The notes below the pieces were generated by a model. It made no database searches and was not told the DNA's origin. It saw only the letters and a program-made list of their open reading frames with translations. Shown piece after piece: positions 1 to 6,147 of a DNA stretch of 6,913 nt (its first letter is position 1; each line of letters begins with the position of its first letter). The translations under genes were made by a program, and so were the position numbers. This DNA is from Pseudomonadota bacterium (lineage in GTDB: Bacteria; Pseudomonadota; Alphaproteobacteria; Rhizobiales; Methylopilaceae). The stretch covers positions 1 through 6,913 of the forward strand of contig JAEWEX010000465.1 of NCBI GenBank assembly GCA_023389135.1, given 5' to 3'.

Positions 1-652
1 CGTCCAGGGTGGCGGGGTCCGCCACGCCTTCCTCTGCAAGCCGCAGCGCCTCGGCGTAGAACGGGCGGGCGACGCGGTTGACGATGAAGCCTGGCGTGGA
101 GGCGGCATCGACCGCGACCTTGCCCCAGCTTTCAGCCAATTCGCGCACCCGCTTCGCGACCGCCGCGTCCGTCGCCAGCCCCGACACCACCTCGACCAGT
201 TTCATGGCCGGGGCGGGATTGAAGAAATGCATGCCGACACAGCGTCCCGGGCGGTCGAGCCCAGCCGCGATCGCTGTCACGGAGATGGACGAGGTGTTGG
301 TGGCCAGGATCGCGTCGGGAGCCACCACGGCTTCTGCAGAACGGAAGAGCTCTCTCTTTGCGTCCAGATCCTCGACGATCGCCTCGATGACGAGGCTGGC
401 GGGACCGAATTCGCCGACGCCGGCGACCGGACGGATGCGTGCGAGGATCGCGGCGCTGTCGTTCTCGCTCAAGCGTCCCCTGGCGACCTGCGATGCGAGC
501 GAGGCTGCGATGCGGTCAAGCCCGCGCGCAGCGGCGCCGGGCTGGGCGTCGTAAACCAGCACCTGCGCGCCGGCGGTTGCCGCCACCTGCGCGATGCCGG
601 CGCCCATGGTGCCGGCGCCCACGACCGCGACCACATCGCCTGCCGCCCTCAT
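1..652 (-). CDS. PaaH-like 3-hydroxyacyl-CoA dehydrogenase, N-terminal part (runs off left edge)
   Basis: Predicted to oxidise a (3S)-3-hydroxyacyl-CoA to the 3-oxoacyl-CoA with NAD+ in the cytoplasm. The visible 217 residues begin MRAAGDVVAVVGAGTMG. They show an intact NAD-binding loop GAGTMG (residues 12-17) and all the residues expected for the human HAD active site: Ser121 in NTSS, His142 and Asn145 in HFFNP, Glu154 in KLVEV and Asn192 in PGFIVNR. The stretch PGFIVNRVARPFYAEAL (188-203) closely resembles phenylacetate-pathway PaaH, and the protein is cut just inside the C-terminal 3HCDH domain. No other phenylacetate gene is visible, so the PaaH resemblance concerns family rather than pathway. 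The start is ATG at 652, overlapping the upstream stop as ATGA, with only a weak AGG ten bases upstream, so translation may be coupled. Whether it has one or two C-terminal domains cannot be seen. Family assignment is secure; substrate is unknown. Confidence 0.93.
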   Translation of the reverse strand, partial: MRAAGDVVAVVGAGTMGAGIAQVAATAGAQVLVYDAQPGAAARGLDRIAASLASQVARGRLSENDSAAILARIRPVAGVGEFGPASLVIEAIVEDLDAKRELFRSAEAVVAPDAILATNTSSISVTAIAAGLDRPGRCVGMHFFNPAPAMKLVEVVSGLATDAAVAKRVRELAESWGKVAVDAASTPGFIVNRVARPFYAEALRLAEEGVADPATLD

Positions 653-1647
653 TCCGGCTTGACCTGAAGGATAATCTTGCCCTGCACCTGACCGCGGCGA
701 AGCGCCTCCAGCGCGTCGCGGAAGCCGTCGAGAGGCAGCTTGCGGCTGATCCGCGGATCGATGCGGCCGGCCTGATAGAGATCGAACAGCTCGCGCTGTG
801 CCGCCTCGACCCGCTCCGGCGTCCGTTCGCGGTAGTCCGACCATTGCACGCCCGAGACCGCGATGTTCTTCACCAGCAGGTAGTTCGCCTTGATGGTGGG
901 GATCGTGCCGCTGGCGAAGCCGACGATCACCAGCCGGCCGCACCATGCCAGGGCGCGCAGGGCCGCGGCGTTGGCGTCGCCGCCGACCGGGTCGATCACG
1001 ACGTCGGCACCATGCCCGCCGGTCACCTCGGAAACCTTGCGGCGCAGCGTCTCGCGCAGTTCCGGGTCGCTGAGCTCAACCACGTGGTCGGCGCCCGCCT
1101 CGCGTGCGACATCCACATTTTCCGCGCCGAGAACGCCGGCGATCACGGTGCGCGCGCCCAGCGCCTTTGCGAGCTGTACGCTGGCGACACCGATGCCTCC
1201 GGACGCGCCGAGCACCAGCACCGTGTCGCCCTGCTTCATGGCGGCGCGGTCGCACAGCGCGAACCAGGCGGTCTGGTAGACGAGCCCCAGCGCCGCCGCC
1301 TTGGCGAACGACATGCCTTCGGGCATGCGGAAGCAGTTGCGGGCCGGCGCGACCAGCTTCTCGGCATACGCGCCGTATTCCACCTGCACCGCCACGGGAT
1401 CGCCGACCGACAGGCCGGCGACGCCCTGGCCCAGCGCGGCGACGCGGCCGGCCGCGGCCTTGCCCGGCGAGAACGGCAGCGGCGGCTTGATCTGGTAGTT
1501 GCCCTCGATCACCAGGATGTCGGGATAGTTCGCCTCGGCGGCCACGACCTCGACCAGAACCTCGCCCGGCCCGGGAACGGGATCGGGAACCTCCTCGACA
1601 CCGATCCGGTCGAGAGGTGCGAAATCGCGGACCCAGACAGCCTTCAC
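649..1647 (-). CDS. NADPH:quinone oxidoreductase-like medium-chain dehydrogenase/reductase (zinc-free)
   Basis: A 332-residue medium-chain dehydrogenase/reductase of the quinone oxidoreductase class, a usual length for the family. The N-terminal catalytic domain (about 1-125) contains ANYPDILVIEGNYQ (39-52) and PPLPFSPG (55-62), typical of the zinc-free QOR subgroup. The Cys/His zinc ligands of alcohol dehydrogenases are absent. The Rossmann domain (about 126-260) has the nucleotide loop GASGGIG (147-153). The usual acidic residue in the PGxEAAG turn is replaced: the sequence here is PGKAAAG (61-67). These enzymes reduce quinones, enones or enoyl-CoA-type conjugated double bonds with NADPH. 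In this operon, reduction of an unsaturated acyl-CoA or ketone intermediate is plausible but is inference. The start is GTG at 1647, sharing GTGA with the stop of the CaiB/BaiF gene, with GGAG eight bases upstream. The gene ends in an ATGA overlap with the PaaH-like gene. Confidence 0.93.
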   Translation of the reverse strand: MKAVWVRDFAPLDRIGVEEVPDPVPGPGEVLVEVVAAEANYPDILVIEGNYQIKPPLPFSPGKAAAGRVAALGQGVAGLSVGDPVAVQVEYGAYAEKLVAPARNCFRMPEGMSFAKAAALGLVYQTAWFALCDRAAMKQGDTVLVLGASGGIGVASVQLAKALGARTVIAGVLGAENVDVAREAGADHVVELSDPELRETLRRKVSEVTGGHGADVVIDPVGGDANAAALRALAWCGRLVIVGFASGTIPTIKANYLLVKNIAVSGVQWSDYRERTPERVEAAQRELFDLYQAGRIDPRISRKLPLDGFRDALEALRRGQVQGKIILQVKPE

Positions 1648-2759
1648 GAGAGATACTCCGAATTGTGCGCGCCGAGTTCGGGGGCCTCGGCGGGGATTCC
1701 GGGCGCGCCGCGGAATGCGGCGGCGACCGGAACGGGAAGCGCGGGCAGCCGCTGGCCGGCCGCGTTGGCGAGCACATGCGCGAACACGCCGCGCTCGCGG
1801 AAATGCGGGTCGTCCAGTGCCTCCTCGACGGTCTTCACGACAGTGCAGCAGCAGTCACGGCCGGCGAAACGCGCCTCCCAGTCCTCGGCGTCGGCGCCGG
1901 CGATGATGTCGGCGGCGCGGGCGGCGGTCGCCTCCGGATCGCGGGCGTCATCGGCGAATTCGGGCTCCAGGCCGAGAATGTCGCAGAACTCGCGCCAGAA
2001 CTTCTGCTCGATGGGCGCGGCGGCGACCACCCGGCCGTCGCGCGTCGGATAGAGCCGGTAGCGCGGCGTGCCGCCGGTCACGAGATCGGCGCCGTTGCCG
2101 GGCCACTGGCCCGCTGCGAGGCCATTGCCGAGCGCCCAGTACATGAAGGGAAACAGGTTGTCGGCCATGGCCACGTCGATGTGGCGGCCGGCGCCCGTAC
2201 GCCCCCGCTCCGCCAGCGCCAGCAGGATGTTCATCACCGCGGGATAGGCGCCGCCCGCAATGTCGGCGATCAGCGCCGGCGGCACCACAGGCCGCGGACC
2301 TGTGCCCATGGACAGGGCCAGCAGGCCGGCATCGCCGATATAATTGAGGTCGTGGGCCGCCCGGTCGCGCTTGGGGCCGGTCTGGCCGAACCCGGTGACC
2401 GAGCAATAGACGATCCCCGGATTGACGGCGCGTACGCTCTCGTAATCGAGGCCGAGCCTGGACATCGCGCCAGGCCGGAACTGCTCGACCAGCACGTCGG
2501 CGCGCGCCAGCAGAGGCTCCAGCCGGGCGCGCGCCGCCGGATCCTTGAGGTCCAGCGCAACGGATTTCTTGCCGCGGTTCAGCAGTGCGAAGTTGACGCT
2601 GTCGCGGCCCCAGACCGGCTCGTAGCGCCGCATTTCCTCCCCGTCCGGACGCTCGATCTTGACGACCTCCGCGCCGGCCTCCGCCAGCAGCAGCGTCGCC
2701 AGCGGGCCCGGCAGCAGCGTGGAGAAGTCGAGGACGAGCGTTCCCTCGAGCGGCCTCAC
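1644..2759 (-). CDS. CaiB/BaiF family III CoA-transferase or alpha-methylacyl-CoA racemase-like protein
   Basis: A 371-residue protein of the CaiB/BaiF (family III) fold, close to the length of alpha-methylacyl-CoA racemases and shorter than many formyl-CoA transferases. It has the N-terminal LVLDFSTLLPGPLAT (8-22), GAEVVKIERP (29-38), the RGKKSVALDLKD segment (62-73), VTGFGQTGP (121-129), AHDLNYIG (135-142) and ADIAGG (165-170). By recalled comparison with Mycobacterium tuberculosis MCR, His136, Asp166 and Glu251 match the racemase residues His126, Asp156 and Glu241. Asp166 also matches the acyl-carrying Asp of formyl-CoA transferase. It could therefore epimerise a 2-methylacyl-CoA or move CoA between carboxylic acids; the intact His favours the racemase subgroup without proving it. 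The start is GTG at 2759 in a GTGA overlap with the preceding gene, with GGAG nine bases upstream. It ends in a second GTGA overlap. Confidence 0.93.
   Translation of the reverse strand: MRPLEGTLVLDFSTLLPGPLATLLLAEAGAEVVKIERPDGEEMRRYEPVWGRDSVNFALLNRGKKSVALDLKDPAARARLEPLLARADVLVEQFRPGAMSRLGLDYESVRAVNPGIVYCSVTGFGQTGPKRDRAAHDLNYIGDAGLLALSMGTGPRPVVPPALIADIAGGAYPAVMNILLALAERGRTGAGRHIDVAMADNLFPFMYWALGNGLAAGQWPGNGADLVTGGTPRYRLYPTRDGRVVAAAPIEQKFWREFCDILGLEPEFADDARDPEATAARAADIIAGADAEDWEARFAGRDCCCTVVKTVEEALDDPHFRERGVFAHVLANAAGQRLPALPVPVAAAFRGAPGIPAEAPELGAHNSEYLS
1656..1659 (-). promoter_or_regulatory. Shine-Dalgarno GGAG for the QOR-like gene
   Basis: On the minus strand GGAG stands eight bases before the GTG at 1647. 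It lies inside the end of the CaiB/BaiF gene. It supports the non-ATG start, which otherwise rests only on the GTGA overlap. Confidence 0.65.
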
Positions 2760-3388
2760 GTCTTGCCGCTCCGCGCCTTGGCAACCACGGCCCGGCGGGC
2801 GGGCGCGTAGCCGGCGGCGCCGTAGGTCTCGAACAGCGGCTGCGTCACGTCATGATGATGGGCGAGCCCCCCGCGCACGACGCGCTCGATGGGCCCGTCC
2901 CTGTAGCCGAGACCGAGCCGGCAGGTGAGGTCCATGTCGGCCTGGGTCGCCAGTCCCTCGTCCAGCAGCCTGAGCGCGGCATTGTATTTGGGGCGAACCA
3001 GACGATCGACGATGCGGCCGGCCTGGTCGGCGCTGACCACCACGGTCAGCCCCGCAGCCTCGAATATCGCGCGGGCGGCCTCGATGGCCGCCTCGGAGGT
3101 CGCGGGCTGTCGCACGAGTTCGACCAGGGGGGACGGCGCGTCGTCGCCATTGCGGTAGCGCGCGAAACCCACCGCGTTGGAGCCCTCCCCGCCCATCTCC
3201 TCGCCGGTGTGGACGCCGAGGCACTCGGTCCCGAGTTCCACGAGCACGGCCGCGCGCCCAGCATCCGGGGCGAAGCCGCCGCCGAGATGGATGACCACCT
3301 GCGCGTCGTCGCCGATGGCGGCGTCGAGAAACGGGTCCCCGTCGGGGAAGGAGCGGCTGGGCGCGTGCCGGATCACCGAATACTGCAT
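2756..3388 (-). CDS. Stand-alone 3-hydroxyacyl-CoA dehydrogenase C-terminal-domain protein (PaaH second-half-like)
   Basis: A 210-residue protein whose residues about 120-206 resemble the 3HCDH C-terminal helical domain: GRIVDRLVRPKYNAALRLLD (124-143), an EGLATQADMD helix (144-153) and LGLGYRDGPIE (158-168), the counterpart of LGYxMGPLEL. The first 95 residues contain no GxGxxG loop, no NTSS serine and no HFFNP histidine, so by itself it should not bind NAD or catalyse the usual reaction. Its order, a degenerate alpha/beta segment then a 3HCDH domain, matches the second half of PaaH, as recalled from the E. coli protein. It starts with ATG only 4 nt after the stop of the full 3-hydroxyacyl-CoA dehydrogenase gene and has a good GGAG nine bases upstream, so the two are co-translated. 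A structural or regulatory partner of that enzyme is the best inference; a distinct activity remains possible. Confidence 0.85.
   Translation of the reverse strand: MQYSVIRHAPSRSFPDGDPFLDAAIGDDAQVVIHLGGGFAPDAGRAAVLVELGTECLGVHTGEEMGGEGSNAVGFARYRNGDDAPSPLVELVRQPATSEAAIEAARAIFEAAGLTVVVSADQAGRIVDRLVRPKYNAALRLLDEGLATQADMDLTCRLGLGYRDGPIERVVRGGLAHHHDVTQPLFETYGAAGYAPARRAVVAKARSGKT
2769..2772 (-). promoter_or_regulatory. Shine-Dalgarno GGAG for the CaiB/BaiF gene
   Basis: GGAG on the minus strand, nine bases before the GTG at 2759 and inside the end of the preceding gene. It decides the GTG start, because no in-frame ATG lies close by. Confidence 0.65.
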
Positions 3389-3392
3389 CTGG

Positions 3393-4274
3393 TCAGGCTC
3401 CGAACATGCTGTTGCCCTGGTAGTCGAAGAAGCCTCGGCCGGACTTGCGGCCGAGCAGCCCCGCGGCGACCATGCGGCGCAGCAACGGCGGGGCGGATGC
3501 CCGCGGGTCGAGCGTCACGGGATAGAACGCCTCGCACAGCCGCACCTGGGTATCGAGGCCGACGAGATCGATCAGCTCCAGCGGCCCCATGCGGTAGCCG
3601 AGCGCGGTCTTGATCGCCTTGTCGATGTCCGCGGGCGAGGCGACACCGGCCTCGACCGCGCGGATGGCGTCGTTGTTGAACGGCACCAGCAGGGCATTGA
3701 GGATGAAACCCGGCTTGTCCTGCGTCTTCACCGGGGTCTGGCCGGCAGCCTCTGTCCATGCCCAGGCGGCCGCCAGCGTCTCTTCCGAAGTGAGCAGGCC
3801 CGGCGACACCTCGATCAGCTTCATGAGCTGGGCCGGCAGGCAGAAATGCAGCCCGATCACCCGATCGGGCCGCTTGCATCCGGAGGCGATCTCGGTGATC
3901 GACAGGGTCGAGGTGTTGGAGGCGAAAATCGTCTCCGGCGGGCACAGTCCGTCCAGCGTGCCGAACAACTCCCGCTTCACGTCGAGGGATTCGAACACCG
4001 CCTCGATGACCAGGTCGCACTGTCCGAGCGCGGCGAGGTCGGTGGTGCGCTCCATGCCGGCGACGATCCGGTCGCGGTCCCCGGCGCCGAGCTTGCCCCG
4101 TTCGACCGACTTGTCGAAGAACGCCGCGCTCTGCTTGCCCGCGCGCTCCAGCGCGTCCGCCGACAGGTCGTAGCTGATGGTGCGGAAGCCCGCGCGCGCG
4201 GCAACGATCGCGATGCCGGCGCCCATGGTTCCCGCGGCGCCGCAGACGCCGACCGTTCGGATGGTTCCCGTCAT
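3393..4274 (-). CDS. 3-hydroxyacyl-CoA dehydrogenase (3-hydroxybutyryl-CoA dehydrogenase type)
   Basis: A 293-residue cytoplasmic NAD-dependent dehydrogenase with the usual two domains of 3-hydroxybutyryl-CoA dehydrogenase: an N-terminal Rossmann domain (about 5-188) and a C-terminal 3HCDH domain (about 189-286). Catalytic residues align with human HAD at a constant offset of 15: Ser122 in NTS, His143 in LHF, Glu155 in KLIEV and Asn193 in PGFILN. Two departures stand out. The cofactor loop reads GAAGTMG (12-18), one residue longer than the normal GAGTMG, and FFNP after the histidine is FCLP, with Leu146 at the usual Asn. The C-terminus carries LGYRMGPLELIDLVG and GRKSGRGFFDY. The frame is open further upstream to 4907, but the ATG at 4274 is chosen because it gives the family N-terminus and an ATGA overlap with the acyl-CoA dehydrogenase stop. 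AGGAG lies 12 bases upstream, a long but usable spacing. Confidence 0.94.
   Translation of the reverse strand: MTGTIRTVGVCGAAGTMGAGIAIVAARAGFRTISYDLSADALERAGKQSAAFFDKSVERGKLGAGDRDRIVAGMERTTDLAALGQCDLVIEAVFESLDVKRELFGTLDGLCPPETIFASNTSTLSITEIASGCKRPDRVIGLHFCLPAQLMKLIEVSPGLLTSEETLAAAWAWTEAAGQTPVKTQDKPGFILNALLVPFNNDAIRAVEAGVASPADIDKAIKTALGYRMGPLELIDLVGLDTQVRLCEAFYPVTLDPRASAPPLLRRMVAAGLLGRKSGRGFFDYQGNSMFGA
3398..3401 (-). promoter_or_regulatory. Shine-Dalgarno GGAG for the 3HCDH-C protein
   Basis: GGAG on the minus strand, nine bases before the ATG at 3388 and overlapping the last codons of the preceding gene. It supports a genuine separate start, rather than a sequencing frameshift inside one long gene. 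Confidence 0.65.
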
Positions 4275-5437
4275 TTCTGCACGAAACTCCTGCCGATGAG
4301 CTGGCGGTGGACCTGGTTCGTCCCCTCCCAGATCTGGGTGATCTTGGCGTCCCGCATCAGCCGCTCGACGCGGTATTCGCGGCAGTAGCCATAGCCGCCA
4401 TGCATCTGGACGGCCTCGGTCGACATGCGCATGGCAAGGTCCGATGCGCGCAGCTTGGCCAGCGACGCCTCCAGCCCGAAATCCTGGGCCCCGCTGTCGA
4501 CCATGGCGCCGACGTGGTCGAGCCATGCCTCCACCAGGGCCAGTTCGCCGGCGAGGTCGGCCAGCATGAACTGGTTGGCCTGAAACTCGATGATGCGCCT
4601 GCCGGACTGCTTCCGCTCGTTGATGTAGGCCACCATGTCGTCGAAGGCGGCGCGCGCGATACCGAGCGCATGGGCGGCCACGCTTGGCCGTGACTTGTTG
4701 AGCGAGGCCAGCAGCAGCCGAAGCCCGTCGCCGGGCTCGCCGATCAGGTTGGCGCGCGGCACCCGGCAGGCATTGAAGGAGAGCTGGGCGGTGGAGGAGG
4801 CCCGGTGGCCGAGCTTTTCCTCCAGCCGCCCCACCTCGAAGCCGGGCGTGCCCTTCTCCAGTATCAGCACCGAGATGGACTTGCGCGGATCTTCGATCTC
4901 GCTCCACTTGCCGAACACCAGCAGCAGGTCGGCGACGTCGCCGCTGGTGATGAAGATCTTGCCGCCATCCACCACGATGTCGTCGCCGTCCGGGCGAAAA
5001 CGGGTCTTCATGCCCGTGGCGTCAGAGCCGGCGCCTGGTTCGGTGATGGCCAACGCGCCGAATCCGCCCGCGGCGATGCGCGGCAGCAGGCGCTGCTTCT
5101 GCTCCTCGGAGCCGAAGTCGATCAGCGGCTTCATGCCGTGGAAATTGGTGGCGTAGATGATGCCGGTAGAGGCGCAGGCGCGCGAGATCTCCTTCACCAC
5201 CTCCAGATAGAGGCGAAAGGACATGGGAGCGCCGCCATAGGCCTCGGGCACGAAGATGGCGTTGAGGCCGAGCGCGTTGACGGCGTCGACGCTGTCCTGC
5301 GGAAAAGCCTCTTCCGCGTCGTAGCGTGCGGCGTTAGGCGCCACGACCTCAGTGCAGGCGCGCCGCACCTGGTCGAGCACCATGCGCTCGTCCTCGGTCC
5401 AGTTGCGCTGCTGTTCAAGGCGTTCGATGAGCTTCAT
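4271..5437 (-). CDS. Acyl-CoA dehydrogenase
   Basis: A 388-residue FAD-dependent acyl-CoA dehydrogenase of typical short/medium-chain length that introduces the alpha,beta double bond into an acyl-CoA and passes electrons to ETF. The helical N-terminal domain (about 1-125) contains VPEAYGG (63-69). The beta domain (about 126-235) has the signature AITEPGAGSD (130-139) and IFITSGDVAD (161-170). The C-terminal helical domain includes FQANQFMLAD (285-294) and QMHGGYGY (344-351). The catalytic base is Glu371 in IWEGTNQ, the same site as MCAD Glu376, although the residue before it is Trp rather than the common Tyr. The sequence shows no long-chain membrane extension. The start at 5437 shares one base with the SDR stop (TGATG); only a weak AGGG lies 12 bases upstream. 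Family identity is certain; chain or branch preference is not determined. Confidence 0.96.
   Translation of the reverse strand: MKLIERLEQQRNWTEDERMVLDQVRRACTEVVAPNAARYDAEEAFPQDSVDAVNALGLNAIFVPEAYGGAPMSFRLYLEVVKEISRACASTGIIYATNFHGMKPLIDFGSEEQKQRLLPRIAAGGFGALAITEPGAGSDATGMKTRFRPDGDDIVVDGGKIFITSGDVADLLLVFGKWSEIEDPRKSISVLILEKGTPGFEVGRLEEKLGHRASSTAQLSFNACRVPRANLIGEPGDGLRLLLASLNKSRPSVAAHALGIARAAFDDMVAYINERKQSGRRIIEFQANQFMLADLAGELALVEAWLDHVGAMVDSGAQDFGLEASLAKLRASDLAMRMSTEAVQMHGGYGYCREYRVERLMRDAKITQIWEGTNQVHRQLIGRSFVQK
4287..4291 (-). promoter_or_regulatory. Shine-Dalgarno AGGAG for the 3-hydroxyacyl-CoA dehydrogenase gene
   Basis: AGGAG on the minus strand, 12 bases before the ATG at 4274 and inside the end of the acyl-CoA dehydrogenase gene. 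The spacing is longer than ideal, so coupling through the ATGA overlap may also help. It supports the start at 4274 over the upstream open frame. Confidence 0.5.
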
Positions 5438-6147
5438 CAGTGGTTCTGGCCCTGCGCTCCGTCGATGTAGATCGTCTCGCCCGTGAGATACGGGATGTCC
5501 TCGGCGAACAGCGCGCCGACCAGCCGCGCCACCTCGTCAGCCTGCGCCGCGCGGCCGAGCGGCACGCGGCGCGCGAGGAACTTCCGCGCACCCTCGCCGG
5601 CGAGCCAGTCACGGTTGAGATCGGTCTCCACATAGCCCGGCGCGACATTGATCGCGCGGATGTTGTCGCGGGCCCATTCGACCGCCAGGCAGCGCGTGAT
5701 GGCGCCGACCGCAGCCTTGGAGGCGCAATAGGCCATCTGCCCGGGCACGCCGTACTTGTCGAAGAACGACCCGATATTGACGATCAGCCCGCCGCCGGCT
5801 GCGACCAGGTGGGGATGCGCGATCCGGCTCGCCACGAAGACCGAGGTGGCGTTGAGGCGCATCAGGGCGTCGAACTCCTGCGTGGCGAGGCTCGCGCTGG
5901 CGCCGCTGCGATGCTGCCCGGCATTGTTGACCAGCCCGGCGATCGCGCCTTCCGCGGCCAGCCCTGCGAAGGCGGCGGCAATCGCGGTCTCGTCGGAAAT
6001 GTCGCAGGCAATCGCGCGGGTTCCCGCCGGCGCGTCGCCCGAGCGCGACAGCGCGGCGACCCGCGCGCCGCGGCGCGCCAGATCGGCGGCGATCGCGGCC
6101 CCGATGCCCCGGCTCGCGCCCGTCACTACGATCCACCCGTCACGCAT
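5437..6147 (-). CDS. Classical short-chain dehydrogenase/reductase (SDR)
   Basis: A 236-residue classical SDR, a normal FabG-like length. It has the nucleotide loop TGASRGIG (9-16), an acidic CDIS segment (48-51), NNAG (74-77), the structural Asn99 in LNATS, Ser127 in NIGS and the YxxxK pair Tyr140/Lys144 in YCASK. It ends with the usual PYLTGETIYIDGAQG region (219-233). It should oxidise or reduce a hydroxyl/ketone with NAD(P)H, and the operon suggests a 3-hydroxyacyl-CoA or ring-hydroxy-CoA substrate; FabG-like ketoreduction is an alternative. The frame is open up to 6258, but ATG 6147 is chosen because the family N-terminus begins at once (MRDGWIVVTG) and the upstream extension lies entirely in the hydratase gene. 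The hydratase stop overlaps it by 8 nt (ATGCGTGA). No clear Shine-Dalgarno is visible, which suggests coupled translation. Confidence 0.94.
   Translation of the reverse strand: MRDGWIVVTGASRGIGAAIAADLARRGARVAALSRSGDAPAGTRAIACDISDETAIAAAFAGLAAEGAIAGLVNNAGQHRSGASASLATQEFDALMRLNATSVFVASRIAHPHLVAAGGGLIVNIGSFFDKYGVPGQMAYCASKAAVGAITRCLAVEWARDNIRAINVAPGYVETDLNRDWLAGEGARKFLARRVPLGRAAQADEVARLVGALFAEDIPYLTGETIYIDGAQGQNH

Noticed and set aside
439..2052. Plus-strand open frame of 537 codons opposite the PaaH-like, QOR-like and CaiB/BaiF genes
   Set aside because: It is antisense to three well-recognised proteins, its translation is rich in Arg, Ala and Gly with no domain, and such frames are expected in GC-rich DNA.
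1617..2810. Plus-strand open frame of 397 codons
   Set aside because: Antisense to the CaiB/BaiF gene, low-complexity composition, no recognisable motif.
3851..3870. Perfect 7-bp inverted repeat with a 6-base loop (GCCCGAT / ATCGGGC)
   Set aside because: It is inside the coding region just before the active-site His motif, has no T-run, and the codons read normal conserved protein, so it is not a terminator.
2756..4274. Frameshift or pseudogene explanation for the two adjacent dehydrogenase pieces
   Set aside because: The first gene is complete at normal family length with an intact C-terminus, and the second has its own ATG and well-spaced GGAG, so two intact genes are more likely.
3177..4388. 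Plus-strand open frame of 403 codons
   Set aside because: Antisense to the 3-hydroxyacyl-CoA dehydrogenase and its neighbours; no domain seen.
4275..4907. Possible 211-residue N-terminal extension of the 3-hydroxyacyl-CoA dehydrogenase
   Set aside because: The extension lies wholly inside the acyl-CoA dehydrogenase gene in another frame and reads as Arg/Gly-rich shadow sequence; the family N-terminus begins at the ATG at 4274.
6063..6078. Perfect 16-bp palindrome made only of G and C
   Set aside because: It encodes the conserved ARRGARVA part of the SDR and is easily explained by GC-rich Arg/Ala/Gly codons; no operator-like position.
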